NCBI GenBank assembly: GCA_018433595.1
Contig: JAHDQY010000004.1
Span: 1-64,000 of the forward strand
Direction of reading: 5' to 3'
Length of the DNA: 64,000 bases
DNA from: Synergistales bacterium
Lineage (GTDB): Bacteria > Synergistota > Synergistia > Synergistales > Aminithiophilaceae
The notes under the pieces are model-generated. The model did no database searches. It was given only the letters and a program-made list of their open reading frames with translations, and was not told the DNA's origin. Made by a program: the position numbers and the translations under genes. This document shows positions 42,962 through 50,570 of this stretch, in pieces (positions within the stretch are counted from its first letter, which is position 1; each line of letters begins with the position of its first letter).

Positions 42962-43663
42962 CTAGTCGAAATCGACCTTGGCGGGAAAGCGCGTCTTTTC
43001 GGCGAGCCAGTTGTTGAGCAAGAAGATGATCCCGAAGCAGATGGCCCACTGTGGCAGTACATGGTGCCAACGGAGAAGGTGTACTTGGAGATGAGGAGCC
43101 ACTTGTACCACTCGCCGGGATACCAGGAAGCGGCCTGCCAGGTCCGCCAGGAGAAGATGAGGACGAACCAGAGAGGGAAGTGGATGAAGGCCAAGCCGGT
43201 GTTGCCTGAGGCGACGGCCGCCTCGGGGGCGGGAGCGAGGGCGAAGATGGTGGGAATGACGGCTAGCCCGGCCAACATGGCCGCTGTTGTGTCAGCCAGG
43301 CTGCCTGCGTGAAGGCCTCAAGCCAGACCTTGCCTTTGAGCATCTCGCCCCACCGGGGCATGAAGAGGATTCGGCTCCGTCAAGTGTGACGGCACGGAAG
43401 ACGAGGACGACCAAAAGGGCGAACAGGGTGGGGATAAGGACCTTGTTGGCCCTTTCGATGCCTGCAATGGTCCCTCGGTAGACGATGGCCGTGGTGATGA
43501 TCATGGCGATGATACGCCAGGGGACCATAAGACGATGGCCAGAACGATCCAGCCGCCGCCCAGCCAGGTGTATTTCTTTCCCATTCCCCACGGCCATACC
43601 GATGGCCGAAATGACCAAACCCCAACGACTACCCCAGCGTTCGCTTCCGGGTTTTCCAGACAT
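42962..43663 (-). pseudogene. Broken NSS family sodium:amino-acid symporter
   Basis: The ATG at 43663 has GGGAGGGAAAG upstream and begins with the NSS signature RWGSRWGLVISAIGMAVG. After Gly-Asn-Gly the frame is lost; the other frame gives KKYTWLGGGWIVLAIVLW, then sense returns with WRIIAMIITTAIVYRGTI and GIERANKVLIPTLFALLV. Another shift leads to MLAGLAVIPTIFALAPAPE (43278 onward), and a last one near 43060 to LPQWAICFGIIFLLNNW, ending at the TAG 42962-42964. Only about 700 of an expected 1,500 bases remain, so large internal deletions and at least three frameshifts have occurred. Confidence 0.82.
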
Positions 43664-43945
43664 GTCTTTCCCTCCCCGTGCAGTTTGGTGGTCTCACAGC
43701 CTTCTCTGACCGCCGTTTCCTCCTCGACTCCCCCTTCTCCTTAAGGCAAAACAATTGTCATTTTTCCGTCGAATGATGACCATCTATCGATCGAGGCGAC
43801 AATTGAACACTATGGGGTATTATATTCAAGATCGATGTCGAAACCCAGTTTTTCATCATCAAAAAAGTAGGGATATAAATCACTTTTGTTCGGCTAGTCA
43901 ATATCGAGAACGCCCAAAAGGTTCGTCACGGGCAAGGGCGGGCTG
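43664..43945. other. Non-coding region between the NSS remnant and thrS
   Basis: This 282-bp region is AT-rich between 43750 and 43880. It should contain the promoter of the former NSS transporter on the minus strand. Candidate boxes are weak (TATTAT near 43821). I see no gene in it. Confidence 0.35.
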
Positions 43946-43954
43946 TGTTAGAAT
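43946..43954 (+). promoter_or_regulatory. Extended -10 promoter of thrS
   Basis: TG-T-TAGAAT (43946-43954) is an extended -10 element with no clear -35. It would start the thrS transcript near 43961 and give a leader of about 65 nt that contains the anticodon-like hairpin. Confidence 0.45.
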
Positions 43955-43981
43955 GCTTTTTAAAGGCAATCACAATTGATT

Positions 43982-44013
43982 CCGCGTACGGGGGGCGGTA
44001 TCCTCCGACGCGG
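43982..44013 (+). promoter_or_regulatory. Anticodon-arm-like hairpin directly before the thrS ribosome-binding site
   Basis: Bases 43982-43987 pair with 44008-44013 (CCGCGT/ACGCGG), and after a single bulged A, 43989-43994 pair with 44002-44007 with one G-U pair. The loop is the 7-base GCGGTAT (43995-44001). In tRNA numbering its middle bases are GGU, the anticodon of a threonine tRNA, followed by A. The stem ends one base before AGGAGG (44015-44020). This mirrors the thrS operator of E. coli, in which ThrRS binds an anticodon-like loop and blocks ribosome entry. Structure is seen by eye; function is inferred. Confidence 0.55.
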
Positions 44014-44025
44014 CAGGAGGCGATC

Positions 44026-45960
44026 ATGATGTCTGTTTTTTCCGCTCCCGACGGCCGCTCTTTCGAGGGAGAGTCGATTGTCGTCCAGGAAGCTCTCGAG
44101 CGCTGGAAGCTTAGGAAGGGTGCCGTTGCGGCCCGTGTCGACGGCCGCCTCGTCGATCTGACGGCGACGGTGACGGAGTCGTCCCGGATTGAGCCCGTCG
44201 AGGCTGCGTCCGAAGAGGGGCTCGAAATACTGCGTCACTCCACCTCGCATCTCATGGCTCAGGCCGTCCGTCGCCTTTTCCCGGGCACGAAGGTGGCTAT
44301 CGGCCCCGCTATTAAAGAGGGATTCTATTACGATCTTGAAATGGCAGGGACTCTGACGGAGAGTGATTTGAAGCGGATCGAGGACGAGATGCGCCGCATC
44401 GTCAAGGAGGCTCATCCCGTCGAGCGTTTTTTTCTTCCTCGGGAAGAAGCTCTCCGGCGCTTTCGCGACGAGGGGGAAACCTATAAAGTTGAGCTTCTTG
44501 AGGAGATCGAAGACGACACGATCTCTCTTTACCGCCAGGGCGAATATGTCGATCTCTGCCGGGGGCCTCACGTTCCGAACACGTCAATGATCAAGCACTT
44601 CAAGCTCCTTTCTCTGGCCGGTGCCTATTGGCGGGGTGACGAAAAGAACGTTATGCTGACCCGCGTTTACGGAACGGCTTTCGCGGACAAGGAGGCTCTC
44701 GAGGTCTATCTGAAACGTATCGAAGAAGCCAAGCGCCGTGACCACCGCAAGCTCGGAAGAGAGCTTGATCTCTTCAGCATCCAGGAGGAAGGCCCCGGCT
44801 TTCCTTTCTTTCACCCCAAGGGGATGGTCATCAGAAATCGACTCATCGATTTCTGGAGAAGCGAGCACCGTCGTGCGGGTTACCAGGAGATCATGACTCC
44901 GCTGATTCTCGATCGTGACCTTTGGATACGTTCGGGCCACTGGGATCATTACCGGGAGAACATGTACTTTACCGAGATTGACGAAGCTCCGTTTGCCATC
45001 AAGCCGATGAACTGCCCCGGGGGCATTCTCGTCTACAAGAGCCAGATTCGGAGTTACCGTGATCTTCCTCTCCGCATGGCCGAGTTGGGAACGGTTCATC
45101 GTCACGAGCGTTCCGGAGTTCTTCACGGCCTGATGCGGGTTCGATGCTTCACTCAGGATGATGCTCACCTCTACGTGACGCCCGATCAGATCAAAGAGGA
45201 AATACAGGGGATTATGGCTTTGGTTCATCATGTTTACAGCGACGTTTTTGGCTTCAGTTATCATGTAGAGCTTTCGACGCGACCGGAGAGGGCCATGGGA
45301 GATCGGGCCCTCTGGGATCGGGCCGAACAATCGCTCCAGGAGGCTTTGGAGGAAAAGGGCGCCGACTACCGGCTGAATCCGGGCGATGGGGCCTTCTATG
45401 GGCCGAAGATCGACTTCCATCTCGAGGACTGCATCGGCCGGACCTGGCAGTGCGGGACGATACAGCTCGACTTCCAGATGCCTGAGAAGTTTGACATGAC
45501 CTATATTGGTCCCGATGGCGCCCAGCACCGCCCTGTGATGCTTCACCGCACCGTTTTGGGCAGTCTGGAGCGTTTCATGGGGATCCTCATTGAGCACTAC
45601 GCCGGAGCTTTCCCTTTCTGGCTGGCTCCCGTGCAGGTGCGGCTGTTGCCCGTCAAGGAGGAGCACTTACGATGGGCCGGCTCCGTCGAGGGGATTCTCA
45701 AGGGTTGGGGGCTTCGCGTCGAGGTTGACCGGCGGGATGAGAAGCTGGGCAAGAAGATTCGAGATGCCCAGTTGCAGAAAGTCCCTTATATGCTCGTTAT
45801 CGGTGAGCGCGAAGTCGAGTCGGGTCAGGTCTCCGTTCGGGAACGGTCGAAGGGGGATCTCGGTGTCCTTCCCATTGAAGGGTTGCAGGATCTTTTCTCC
45901 GGCGAGTTCGATCCCCTCGGTGACGAACCCTCTCTTCATCGGAGGATCTCGATCCCTTGA
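44026..45960 (+). CDS. thrS: Threonine-tRNA ligase
   Basis: ThrRS charges tRNA-Thr. Domains of this 644-residue protein: an N-terminal TGS domain (residues 1-60), an editing domain (STSHLMAQAVRRLFPG, GFYYDLEM, DLCRGPHVPNT), a class II catalytic core with the zinc ligands Cys in MNCPGGILVY, His in TQDDAHLYV and His in MLHRTVLGSLERF, and an anticodon-binding C-terminal domain (PVQVRLLPV, VPYMLVIGEREVESG). The ATG at 44026 and the one at 44029 both fit AGGAGG at 44015-44020. The -35 box of the infC promoter overlaps its stop codon. Confidence 0.97.
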   Translation: MMSVFSAPDGRSFEGESIVVQEALERWKLRKGAVAARVDGRLVDLTATVTESSRIEPVEAASEEGLEILRHSTSHLMAQAVRRLFPGTKVAIGPAIKEGFYYDLEMAGTLTESDLKRIEDEMRRIVKEAHPVERFFLPREEALRRFRDEGETYKVELLEEIEDDTISLYRQGEYVDLCRGPHVPNTSMIKHFKLLSLAGAYWRGDEKNVMLTRVYGTAFADKEALEVYLKRIEEAKRRDHRKLGRELDLFSIQEEGPGFPFFHPKGMVIRNRLIDFWRSEHRRAGYQEIMTPLILDRDLWIRSGHWDHYRENMYFTEIDEAPFAIKPMNCPGGILVYKSQIRSYRDLPLRMAELGTVHRHERSGVLHGLMRVRCFTQDDAHLYVTPDQIKEEIQGIMALVHHVYSDVFGFSYHVELSTRPERAMGDRALWDRAEQSLQEALEEKGADYRLNPGDGAFYGPKIDFHLEDCIGRTWQCGTIQLDFQMPEKFDMTYIGPDGAQHRPVMLHRTVLGSLERFMGILIEHYAGAFPFWLAPVQVRLLPVKEEHLRWAGSVEGILKGWGLRVEVDRRDEKLGKKIRDAQLQKVPYMLVIGEREVESGQVSVRERSKGDLGVLPIEGLQDLFSGEFDPLGDEPSLHRRISIP

Positions 45961-45986
45961 AATCGGCCCTTGTGACGTGATATAAT
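45957..45986 (+). promoter_or_regulatory. Promoter of infC-rpmI-rplT
   Basis: TTGAAA (45957-45962) overlaps the thrS stop codon and is separated by 18 bp from a perfect TATAAT (45981-45986). It would give infC a leader of about 185 nt. Confidence 0.7.
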
Positions 45987-46100
45987 CGCCATCGCTGTTG
46001 TTAGGGTTTCAAGAAGAGGTTTTCTCCTCTCACCCGGCGACGCCGAAGCGAAAACTCATCCCTTCTTCCGGAGGGGCGGTATTCGATTCAGCATGCGTTG

Positions 46101-46136
46101 GGCCGGAGGACTTGCCTTCCGGCCTTTGTGTTTTTC
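46101..46136 (+). promoter_or_regulatory. Attenuator-like terminator in the infC leader
   Basis: GGCCGGA-GG (46101-46109) pairs with CC-T-TCCGGCC (46115-46124), followed by TTTGTGTTTTT. It is an intrinsic terminator located after the promoter but before infC, so it must be passed to express the operon. In Firmicutes the infC-rpmI-rplT leader is controlled by L20 through such a terminator. The same logic is inferred here. Confidence 0.55.
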
Positions 46137-46175
46137 AAAAGGTATGTTCTGACCGTTTTATGGAGGTGACCTGCT

Positions 46176-46769
46176 ATAGTCGCAAAGCCCGATTCGGAAC
46201 CTCGCATCAACGAAGAGATCAGGGTACAGGAAGTCCTTCTAATCGACGACCAGGGAGTCAAGGTCGGCGTGGTTCCTGCCCGTGAGGCCCTTGCCCTTGC
46301 CGAAGAGAGAGAGTTGGACCTTGTCGAGGTGGCCCCTCAGGCCACTCCCCCCGTCTGCCGCATCATGGATTATGGGAAGTATCGATTCATGCAGCAGAAA
46401 CGGGATAAGGACACTCGAAAGAAACAGAAGACTCAGAGCGTGAAGGAAATGAAGATGAGGCCGAAAATTGACGTTCATGACTACGACTTCAAGGTCAAGG
46501 CCATCAGGAATTTTCTTCAGGCGGGGCATCGGGTCAAGGTTTCCATTTTTTTCCGCGGACGGGAAATGGCCTTTCAGGACAAAGGTCGCGAGGTTCTTGA
46601 TCGCGTTGTTGCCGACTGCAACGATTTGGGTAAAATCGACGCCTATCCTCGCATGGAGGGTCGTTATATGCGCATGATGCTGGCTCCCGCACTGGTGGTG
46701 CCGCCTAAGAAGAACGGTGCCAACGTGTCATCCGAGCCTGCTGCCGAATCGATAACGGATGAGGCCTAG
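46176..46769 (+). CDS. infC: Translation initiation factor IF-3 (AUA start)
   Basis: IF-3 checks the start codon and initiator tRNA on the 30S subunit. Coding sequence with the family start EPRINEEIRVQEVLLIDD begins after GGAGGTGAC (46162-46170) at an ATA codon (46176-46178); no ATG, GTG or TTG exists before residue 32. N-domain: GVVPAREALALAEERELDLVEVAP, VCRIMDYGKYRF. C-domain: KEMKMRPKIDVHDYDFKVKAI, FLQAGHRVKVSIFFRGREMAF. A rare start codon here fits autogenous control, as the AUU start does in E. coli. At 197 residues it has an extra C-terminal tail (PPKKNGANVSSEPAAES). Confidence 0.93.
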   Translation: MVAKPDSEPRINEEIRVQEVLLIDDQGVKVGVVPAREALALAEERELDLVEVAPQATPPVCRIMDYGKYRFMQQKRDKDTRKKQKTQSVKEMKMRPKIDVHDYDFKVKAIRNFLQAGHRVKVSIFFRGREMAFQDKGREVLDRVVADCNDLGKIDAYPRMEGRYMRMMLAPALVVPPKKNGANVSSEPAAESITDEA

Positions 46770-46886
46770 CTTTCCAGCGGTTGTCGGAACGGATTCCAAA
46801 GACCGGTAAGGGACAGAACCGGTGAGGCCGATGCCATAAAGGTCGAAGATCGGTGTTGCCGTCGTTCACAAGGAGGTACTTGTACG

Positions 46887-47084
46887 ATGCCGAAGATGAA
46901 GACTCACTCTGCGACGAAAAAGCGTTTCCGTCTGACCGGAGGCGGTAAGGTGGTTTACAAGAAGAGCGGCCGTGGTCACCTCACTGGCCATAAGGCGGAG
47001 AGCCGTATCCGCCGCCTTCGGCGGAAGGGAATTCTCCCTGACGCGCAGGCAAGGGCCGTCAAGGTCCTTTTGCCTTACGCCTAG
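46887..47084 (+). CDS. rpmI: 50S ribosomal protein L35
   Basis: The 65-residue basic protein has the L35 pattern MPKMKTHSATKKRFRLTGGGKV, then HLTGHKAESRIRRLRRKGIL. AAGGAGGT precedes the ATG. It lies 117 bp after infC and 23 bp before rplT in the conserved infC-rpmI-rplT order. Confidence 0.97.
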   Translation: MPKMKTHSATKKRFRLTGGGKVVYKKSGRGHLTGHKAESRIRRLRRKGILPDAQARAVKVLLPYA

Positions 47085-47107
47085 TTTCAGGAAAGAGGTG
47101 ACCTTCG

Positions 47108-47467
47108 ATGCCGCGTGTCAAGAACGGTTCTCAAAGTAATGCCAAGCGGAAGAAGCTTTTTTCCATCACAAAAGGCTACTGGGGTAGAAAGAAGAACGTC
47201 TATCGCAGAGCGCGGGAGGCTTTTCTCAAATCTCTGAGCAACGCCTTCCGTGATCGCCGCGCCAAGAAACGTCAGTTCCGCCGGCTTTGGATCGTAAGAA
47301 TCAATGCGGCTGCCAGGCTCAACGGGATGAGCTACAGCACCCTGATGAACGGTCTAAGGAAGGCGGGAATCAACGTCAACCGGAAAATGCTGGCTGACCT
47401 GGCTGTTCATGATCAGGTCGTTTTTGCCGGAATCGCCGAAAAGGCGCGGGAGGCGCTGGGACGATAA
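47108..47467 (+). CDS. rplT: 50S ribosomal protein L20
   Basis: L20 is an assembly protein of the large subunit and, in several bacteria, the repressor of this operon. The 119-residue protein shows MPRVKNGSQSNAKRKKLFSITKGYWGRKKNVYRRAREA, then FRDRRAKKRQFRRLWIVRINAAARLNGMSYSTLMNGLRKAGI. The ribosome-binding site GAAAGAGGTG lies upstream. The Trk gene begins 56 bp after its stop. Confidence 0.97.
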   Translation: MPRVKNGSQSNAKRKKLFSITKGYWGRKKNVYRRAREAFLKSLSNAFRDRRAKKRQFRRLWIVRINAAARLNGMSYSTLMNGLRKAGINVNRKMLADLAVHDQVVFAGIAEKAREALGR

Positions 47468-47523
47468 GACTCAGAACCTACAGTTCCATTCCCATCGAAC
47501 GGACTATTGCAGGAGGGTTCCTG

Positions 47524-48789
47524 TTGCTTATCGGCACAGGAACCTTCCTTATATGGTTGTTTAATCTTTCTTTGCGGCCCATTGCTCTCGTTGACGCTCT
47601 CTTTACGGCCACTTCAGCTGTCTGCGTAACGGGACTCGTTGTCGTGGATACGGGGGACTTCCTGACCGTTCCTTCTCAGGTCGTCGTCCTCCTCTTGATC
47701 CAATTGGGAGGACTCGGCGTGATGACGGCGAGTACGGCTCTTCCCCTTCTCTTGGGGCAGAAGATCGATCTCAGACGGCGGCTGCTCTTTGCCGGGGGGT
47801 TGGGGCTGGACACTCCGTCGGGGGCGGTCCGTCTCCTTCTCCAGATTCTCAAGATGACTCTTCTTTGCGAGAGCGTGGGGGCTCTTTGGCTTTTTTTCGG
47901 CTTCATTCGTGAGACGACGTTGCTGCGAGCTCTTTATCTGGCTGTTTTCCACAGCGTTTCCGCCTTCTGTAACGCCGGATTTTCCCTTTTTCCCTCCAAT
48001 CTTCATGGTTATTCCCAGGCCGTTGTCATTCCCTTGACCATAATGGTTCTCATCGTGGCAGGCGGCTTGGGGTCTCCCGTCCTGATCGAACTCTACCACC
48101 GTCTTCGCTATGGAGGAGGGCTCTCGTCTTACTGCAAGCTCGTTCTCGTCATGACGGCCTCTCTTGTCGCTGGAGGTTCCCTGCTCCTTCTCCTCACGGA
48201 GTGGCAAGGAGCCTTCGGGGATCTTCCTGTGCGATGGAAGTTCTGGAATGCCCTTTTTCACAGCATTACACCGAGGACGGCGGGCTTTGACACGATCTCG
48301 CTGAGCCGCTTCTCTTCTTCCGGGGTGGCGCTGACGGTTCTCCTCATGCTTATCGGGGCTTCCCCCGCCTCGACGGGAGGCGGAATGAAAACGACGACGG
48401 TCGGCCTCATCCTGGTTTCGACCTGGACGGACCTGAGAGGTAAGGGGGAAGTCGTCCTCTGGGGACGTCGCGTTCCTCACTGGACGTTGACGCGGGCGAC
48501 GTCGCTTTTTTCTCTCTACTTGGGGACGCTCTTTCTCAGTTCCTTCCTCCTGGCTCTCATGGAGCCCTTTTCCTTTGGACTCCTTTTCTTCGAGGCGGTA
48601 TCGGCCCTTGGAACAGTGGGGCTCTCGCTGGGAGTGACGGGAGAGCTGGGTACCTTGGCGAAGCTGGTCCTGGTACTGCTCATGTTCTGGGGGAGAGTCG
48701 GACTCATGACGTTTCTCTACGGGCTTTTGCTGGAAGGACCTGGGGGAGGTAAGGTATCATATGCTGATACTCATATTCCCGTCGGGTAG
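47524..48789 (+). CDS. TrkH/KtrB family potassium uptake membrane protein
   Basis: Membrane subunit of a Trk/Ktr potassium system. Selectivity-loop segments are visible in ALFTATSAVCVTGLVVVDTG, FHSVSAFCNAGFSLFPSNL, FHSITPRTAGFDTISL, and EAVSALGTVGLSLGVTGEL, giving the usual four pore repeats. Length is 421 from the TTG at 47524, which has GGAGGG (47512-47517) six bases upstream. The frame is open back to the rplT stop with plausible residues (SSIPIERTIAGGFLL), so a longer start is possible, although only rare codons are available. The regulatory TrkA-type subunit follows 57 bp downstream. Confidence 0.9.
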   Translation: MLIGTGTFLIWLFNLSLRPIALVDALFTATSAVCVTGLVVVDTGDFLTVPSQVVVLLLIQLGGLGVMTASTALPLLLGQKIDLRRRLLFAGGLGLDTPSGAVRLLLQILKMTLLCESVGALWLFFGFIRETTLLRALYLAVFHSVSAFCNAGFSLFPSNLHGYSQAVVIPLTIMVLIVAGGLGSPVLIELYHRLRYGGGLSSYCKLVLVMTASLVAGGSLLLLLTEWQGAFGDLPVRWKFWNALFHSITPRTAGFDTISLSRFSSSGVALTVLLMLIGASPASTGGGMKTTTVGLILVSTWTDLRGKGEVVLWGRRVPHWTLTRATSLFSLYLGTLFLSSFLLALMEPFSFGLLFFEAVSALGTVGLSLGVTGELGTLAKLVLVLLMFWGRVGLMTFLYGLLLEGPGGGKVSYADTHIPVG

Positions 48790-48846
48790 GGGCGTCCTTT
48801 TCGGCTGCTTTGCCTGAGGTACCGAATCACAAGGGAGGAGGACCCG

Positions 48847-49530
48847 ATGGCCGAGAAAAAAATGGTTCTCGTCGTTGGCCTGGGGCGATTCGGCTCGGCG
48901 CTCTGTGAACGGCTGATGAACCTGAAACAATATGTCGTGGCCGTCGACAAAGTGCGTGCCCGCGTCGAGGCCTTGGCTGACGTGGCCGATCTGACGGCGC
49001 AGCTTGATGCCACCGACGAGGAAGCTCTGGTCAAAATCGGAGCCCGGGAGGCTGATGTCGCCGTTGTCGCCATCGGAGAAAATACGGAGGCTTCGATCTT
49101 GGCCTCGGCGATCCTGAGAGAGCTTGGTGTTCCCTATGTGATGGCTCGTGCTCAGACGGCTCTTCACGCCCGTGTTCTCGCCCGGGTCGGAGCTCATCGA
49201 GTGATTTTCCCCGAGCGCGACATGGGAATGCGCGTGGCCGATCACTTCGTTTTTCCCTGGCTTTCCCACTTTTCCCAAATCCCGGGGAGCGAACTCCTCG
49301 TAGGCAAGACGACCCCCCGTCGTGAAATGGTGGGCAGAAGCCTGGCCGATCTGAACTTCCGCAACGCCTATAACGCTGTCGTGCTCCTTGTAGACCGCAG
49401 AGGAGAACAGTTTATCCCCCGTGCCGATACGGTCATCGAGGCGACGGATCAGCTTTTTATTTCCGGCAGAAGCGACGAGATCAACGAATGGATTGATAGT
49501 TTCAAGGAAAATAAGGAGGAAAAACGGTGA
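48847..49530 (+). CDS. TrkA/KtrA family potassium uptake regulatory protein
   Basis: Cytoplasmic gating subunit of the potassium system. The 227-residue protein has an RCK_N (Rossmann) domain with VLVVGLGRFGSALCERL and later ADVAVVAIGENTEASILASAIL, which bind NAD(H) or ATP, then an RCK_C domain (about residues 140-220, with DRRGEQFIPRADTVIEATDQLFISG). A good site (AGGGAGGAGG) precedes the ATG. Its stop overlaps the GTG of pheS by four bases, so potassium uptake and pheST share a transcript. Confidence 0.92.
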   Translation: MAEKKMVLVVGLGRFGSALCERLMNLKQYVVAVDKVRARVEALADVADLTAQLDATDEEALVKIGAREADVAVVAIGENTEASILASAILRELGVPYVMARAQTALHARVLARVGAHRVIFPERDMGMRVADHFVFPWLSHFSQIPGSELLVGKTTPRREMVGRSLADLNFRNAYNAVVLLVDRRGEQFIPRADTVIEATDQLFISGRSDEINEWIDSFKENKEEKR

Positions 49531-50570
49531 GCGATCATCGAAGCGATGTTCAACGCATGAGGACGGTCTTTGTCGAGGCCCTTTCCCTTGCAGGAAAGAG
49601 CGGTGAGGTGGAGGCACTTCGCATCCGTTTCTTGGGCAAGAAAGGGGAACTCACAGCGGCTCTCAAATCGCTCGGCAAATTGCCGTCTGAGGAGCGCCCT
49701 TCGGCGGGAGCGGCCTGGAACGCTCTTCGTGTCGAGATGGAGGAAGCCCTCGACAAGGCGATGACCTCCACCCTCCTCGTCGAAGCGGAGGAGGCTGAAC
49801 GGCGCCAGAGTGTCGATGTCACCCAGCCTGGCTGTGGAAGACCTTACGGAGCTTTCCATCCTGTAGTTCAGGTGATGCACGACGTCGTCGACATCTTCGT
49901 GGGGCTCGGTTTTTCCGTGGCTTCGGGGCCGGAGATCGAGGACGATTTCCACAACTTCGAGGCTCTCAATATTCCCCCTCACCACCCGGCCAGAGATATG
50001 CAGGATACCTTCTACCTTCGACAGGGGGGACTGCTCCTGCGGACCCACACCTCGCCGGTCCAGGTCCGCTCCATGTTGCGTTACGGGGCTCCTCTGCGCG
50101 TCGTCTGTCCCGGACGGGTCTATCGCCGTGACAGTGACCCCACCCATTCCCCCATGTTTCATCAGCTCGAAGGGCTTCTCGTGGAAGAGAACGTCTCGAT
50201 CGCCGACATCAAAGGATGCCTTGAGGTCTTTGTCAATCGTATCTTCGGACGGCCGCTGAAGGCTCGTTACCGCTCCAGCTTTTTCCCCTTCACCGAGCCG
50301 TCGATGGAGATGGACGTTGAATGTGTCGCCTGTTCGGGCGACGATCCGAACTGCCGCATCTGCAAGGGGACCGGTTGGCTTGAGGTTATGGGGTTGGGAA
50401 TGATCCATCCCAACGTGCTCCGCAGCGGCCGTATCGATCCCGAAAGGTATAACGGCTTTGCCTGGGGGATGGGCCTGGACCGCATTGCCATGCTCAAATA
50501 CGGGCTTGACGATCTGCGGGTTCTCTTTCAGGGAGATGCCGCTTTTCTCTCCTCCGGAGGTGTTCGTTGA
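49527..50570 (+). CDS. pheS: Phenylalanine-tRNA ligase alpha subunit
   Basis: PheS is the catalytic subunit of the heterotetrameric enzyme. The 347-residue protein has an N-terminal coiled coil (residues 1-85), class II motif 1 (HPVVQVMHDVVDIFVGLGF), motif 2 (LRVVCPGRVYRRDSDPTHSPMFHQLEGLLVEENVS) and motif 3 (GFAWGMGLDRIAMLKYG). A GTG start at 49527 overlaps the trkA-type stop, and the stop overlaps the pheT start (TGATG). Confidence 0.97.
   Translation: MSDHRSDVQRMRTVFVEALSLAGKSGEVEALRIRFLGKKGELTAALKSLGKLPSEERPSAGAAWNALRVEMEEALDKAMTSTLLVEAEEAERRQSVDVTQPGCGRPYGAFHPVVQVMHDVVDIFVGLGFSVASGPEIEDDFHNFEALNIPPHHPARDMQDTFYLRQGGLLLRTHTSPVQVRSMLRYGAPLRVVCPGRVYRRDSDPTHSPMFHQLEGLLVEENVSIADIKGCLEVFVNRIFGRPLKARYRSSFFPFTEPSMEMDVECVACSGDDPNCRICKGTGWLEVMGLGMIHPNVLRSGRIDPERYNGFAWGMGLDRIAMLKYGLDDLRVLFQGDAAFLSSGGVR

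Noticed and set aside
43960-44025. T-box leader for thrS
   Set aside because: The T-box sequence and its terminator/antiterminator pair are absent; the hairpin fits a ThrRS operator better.
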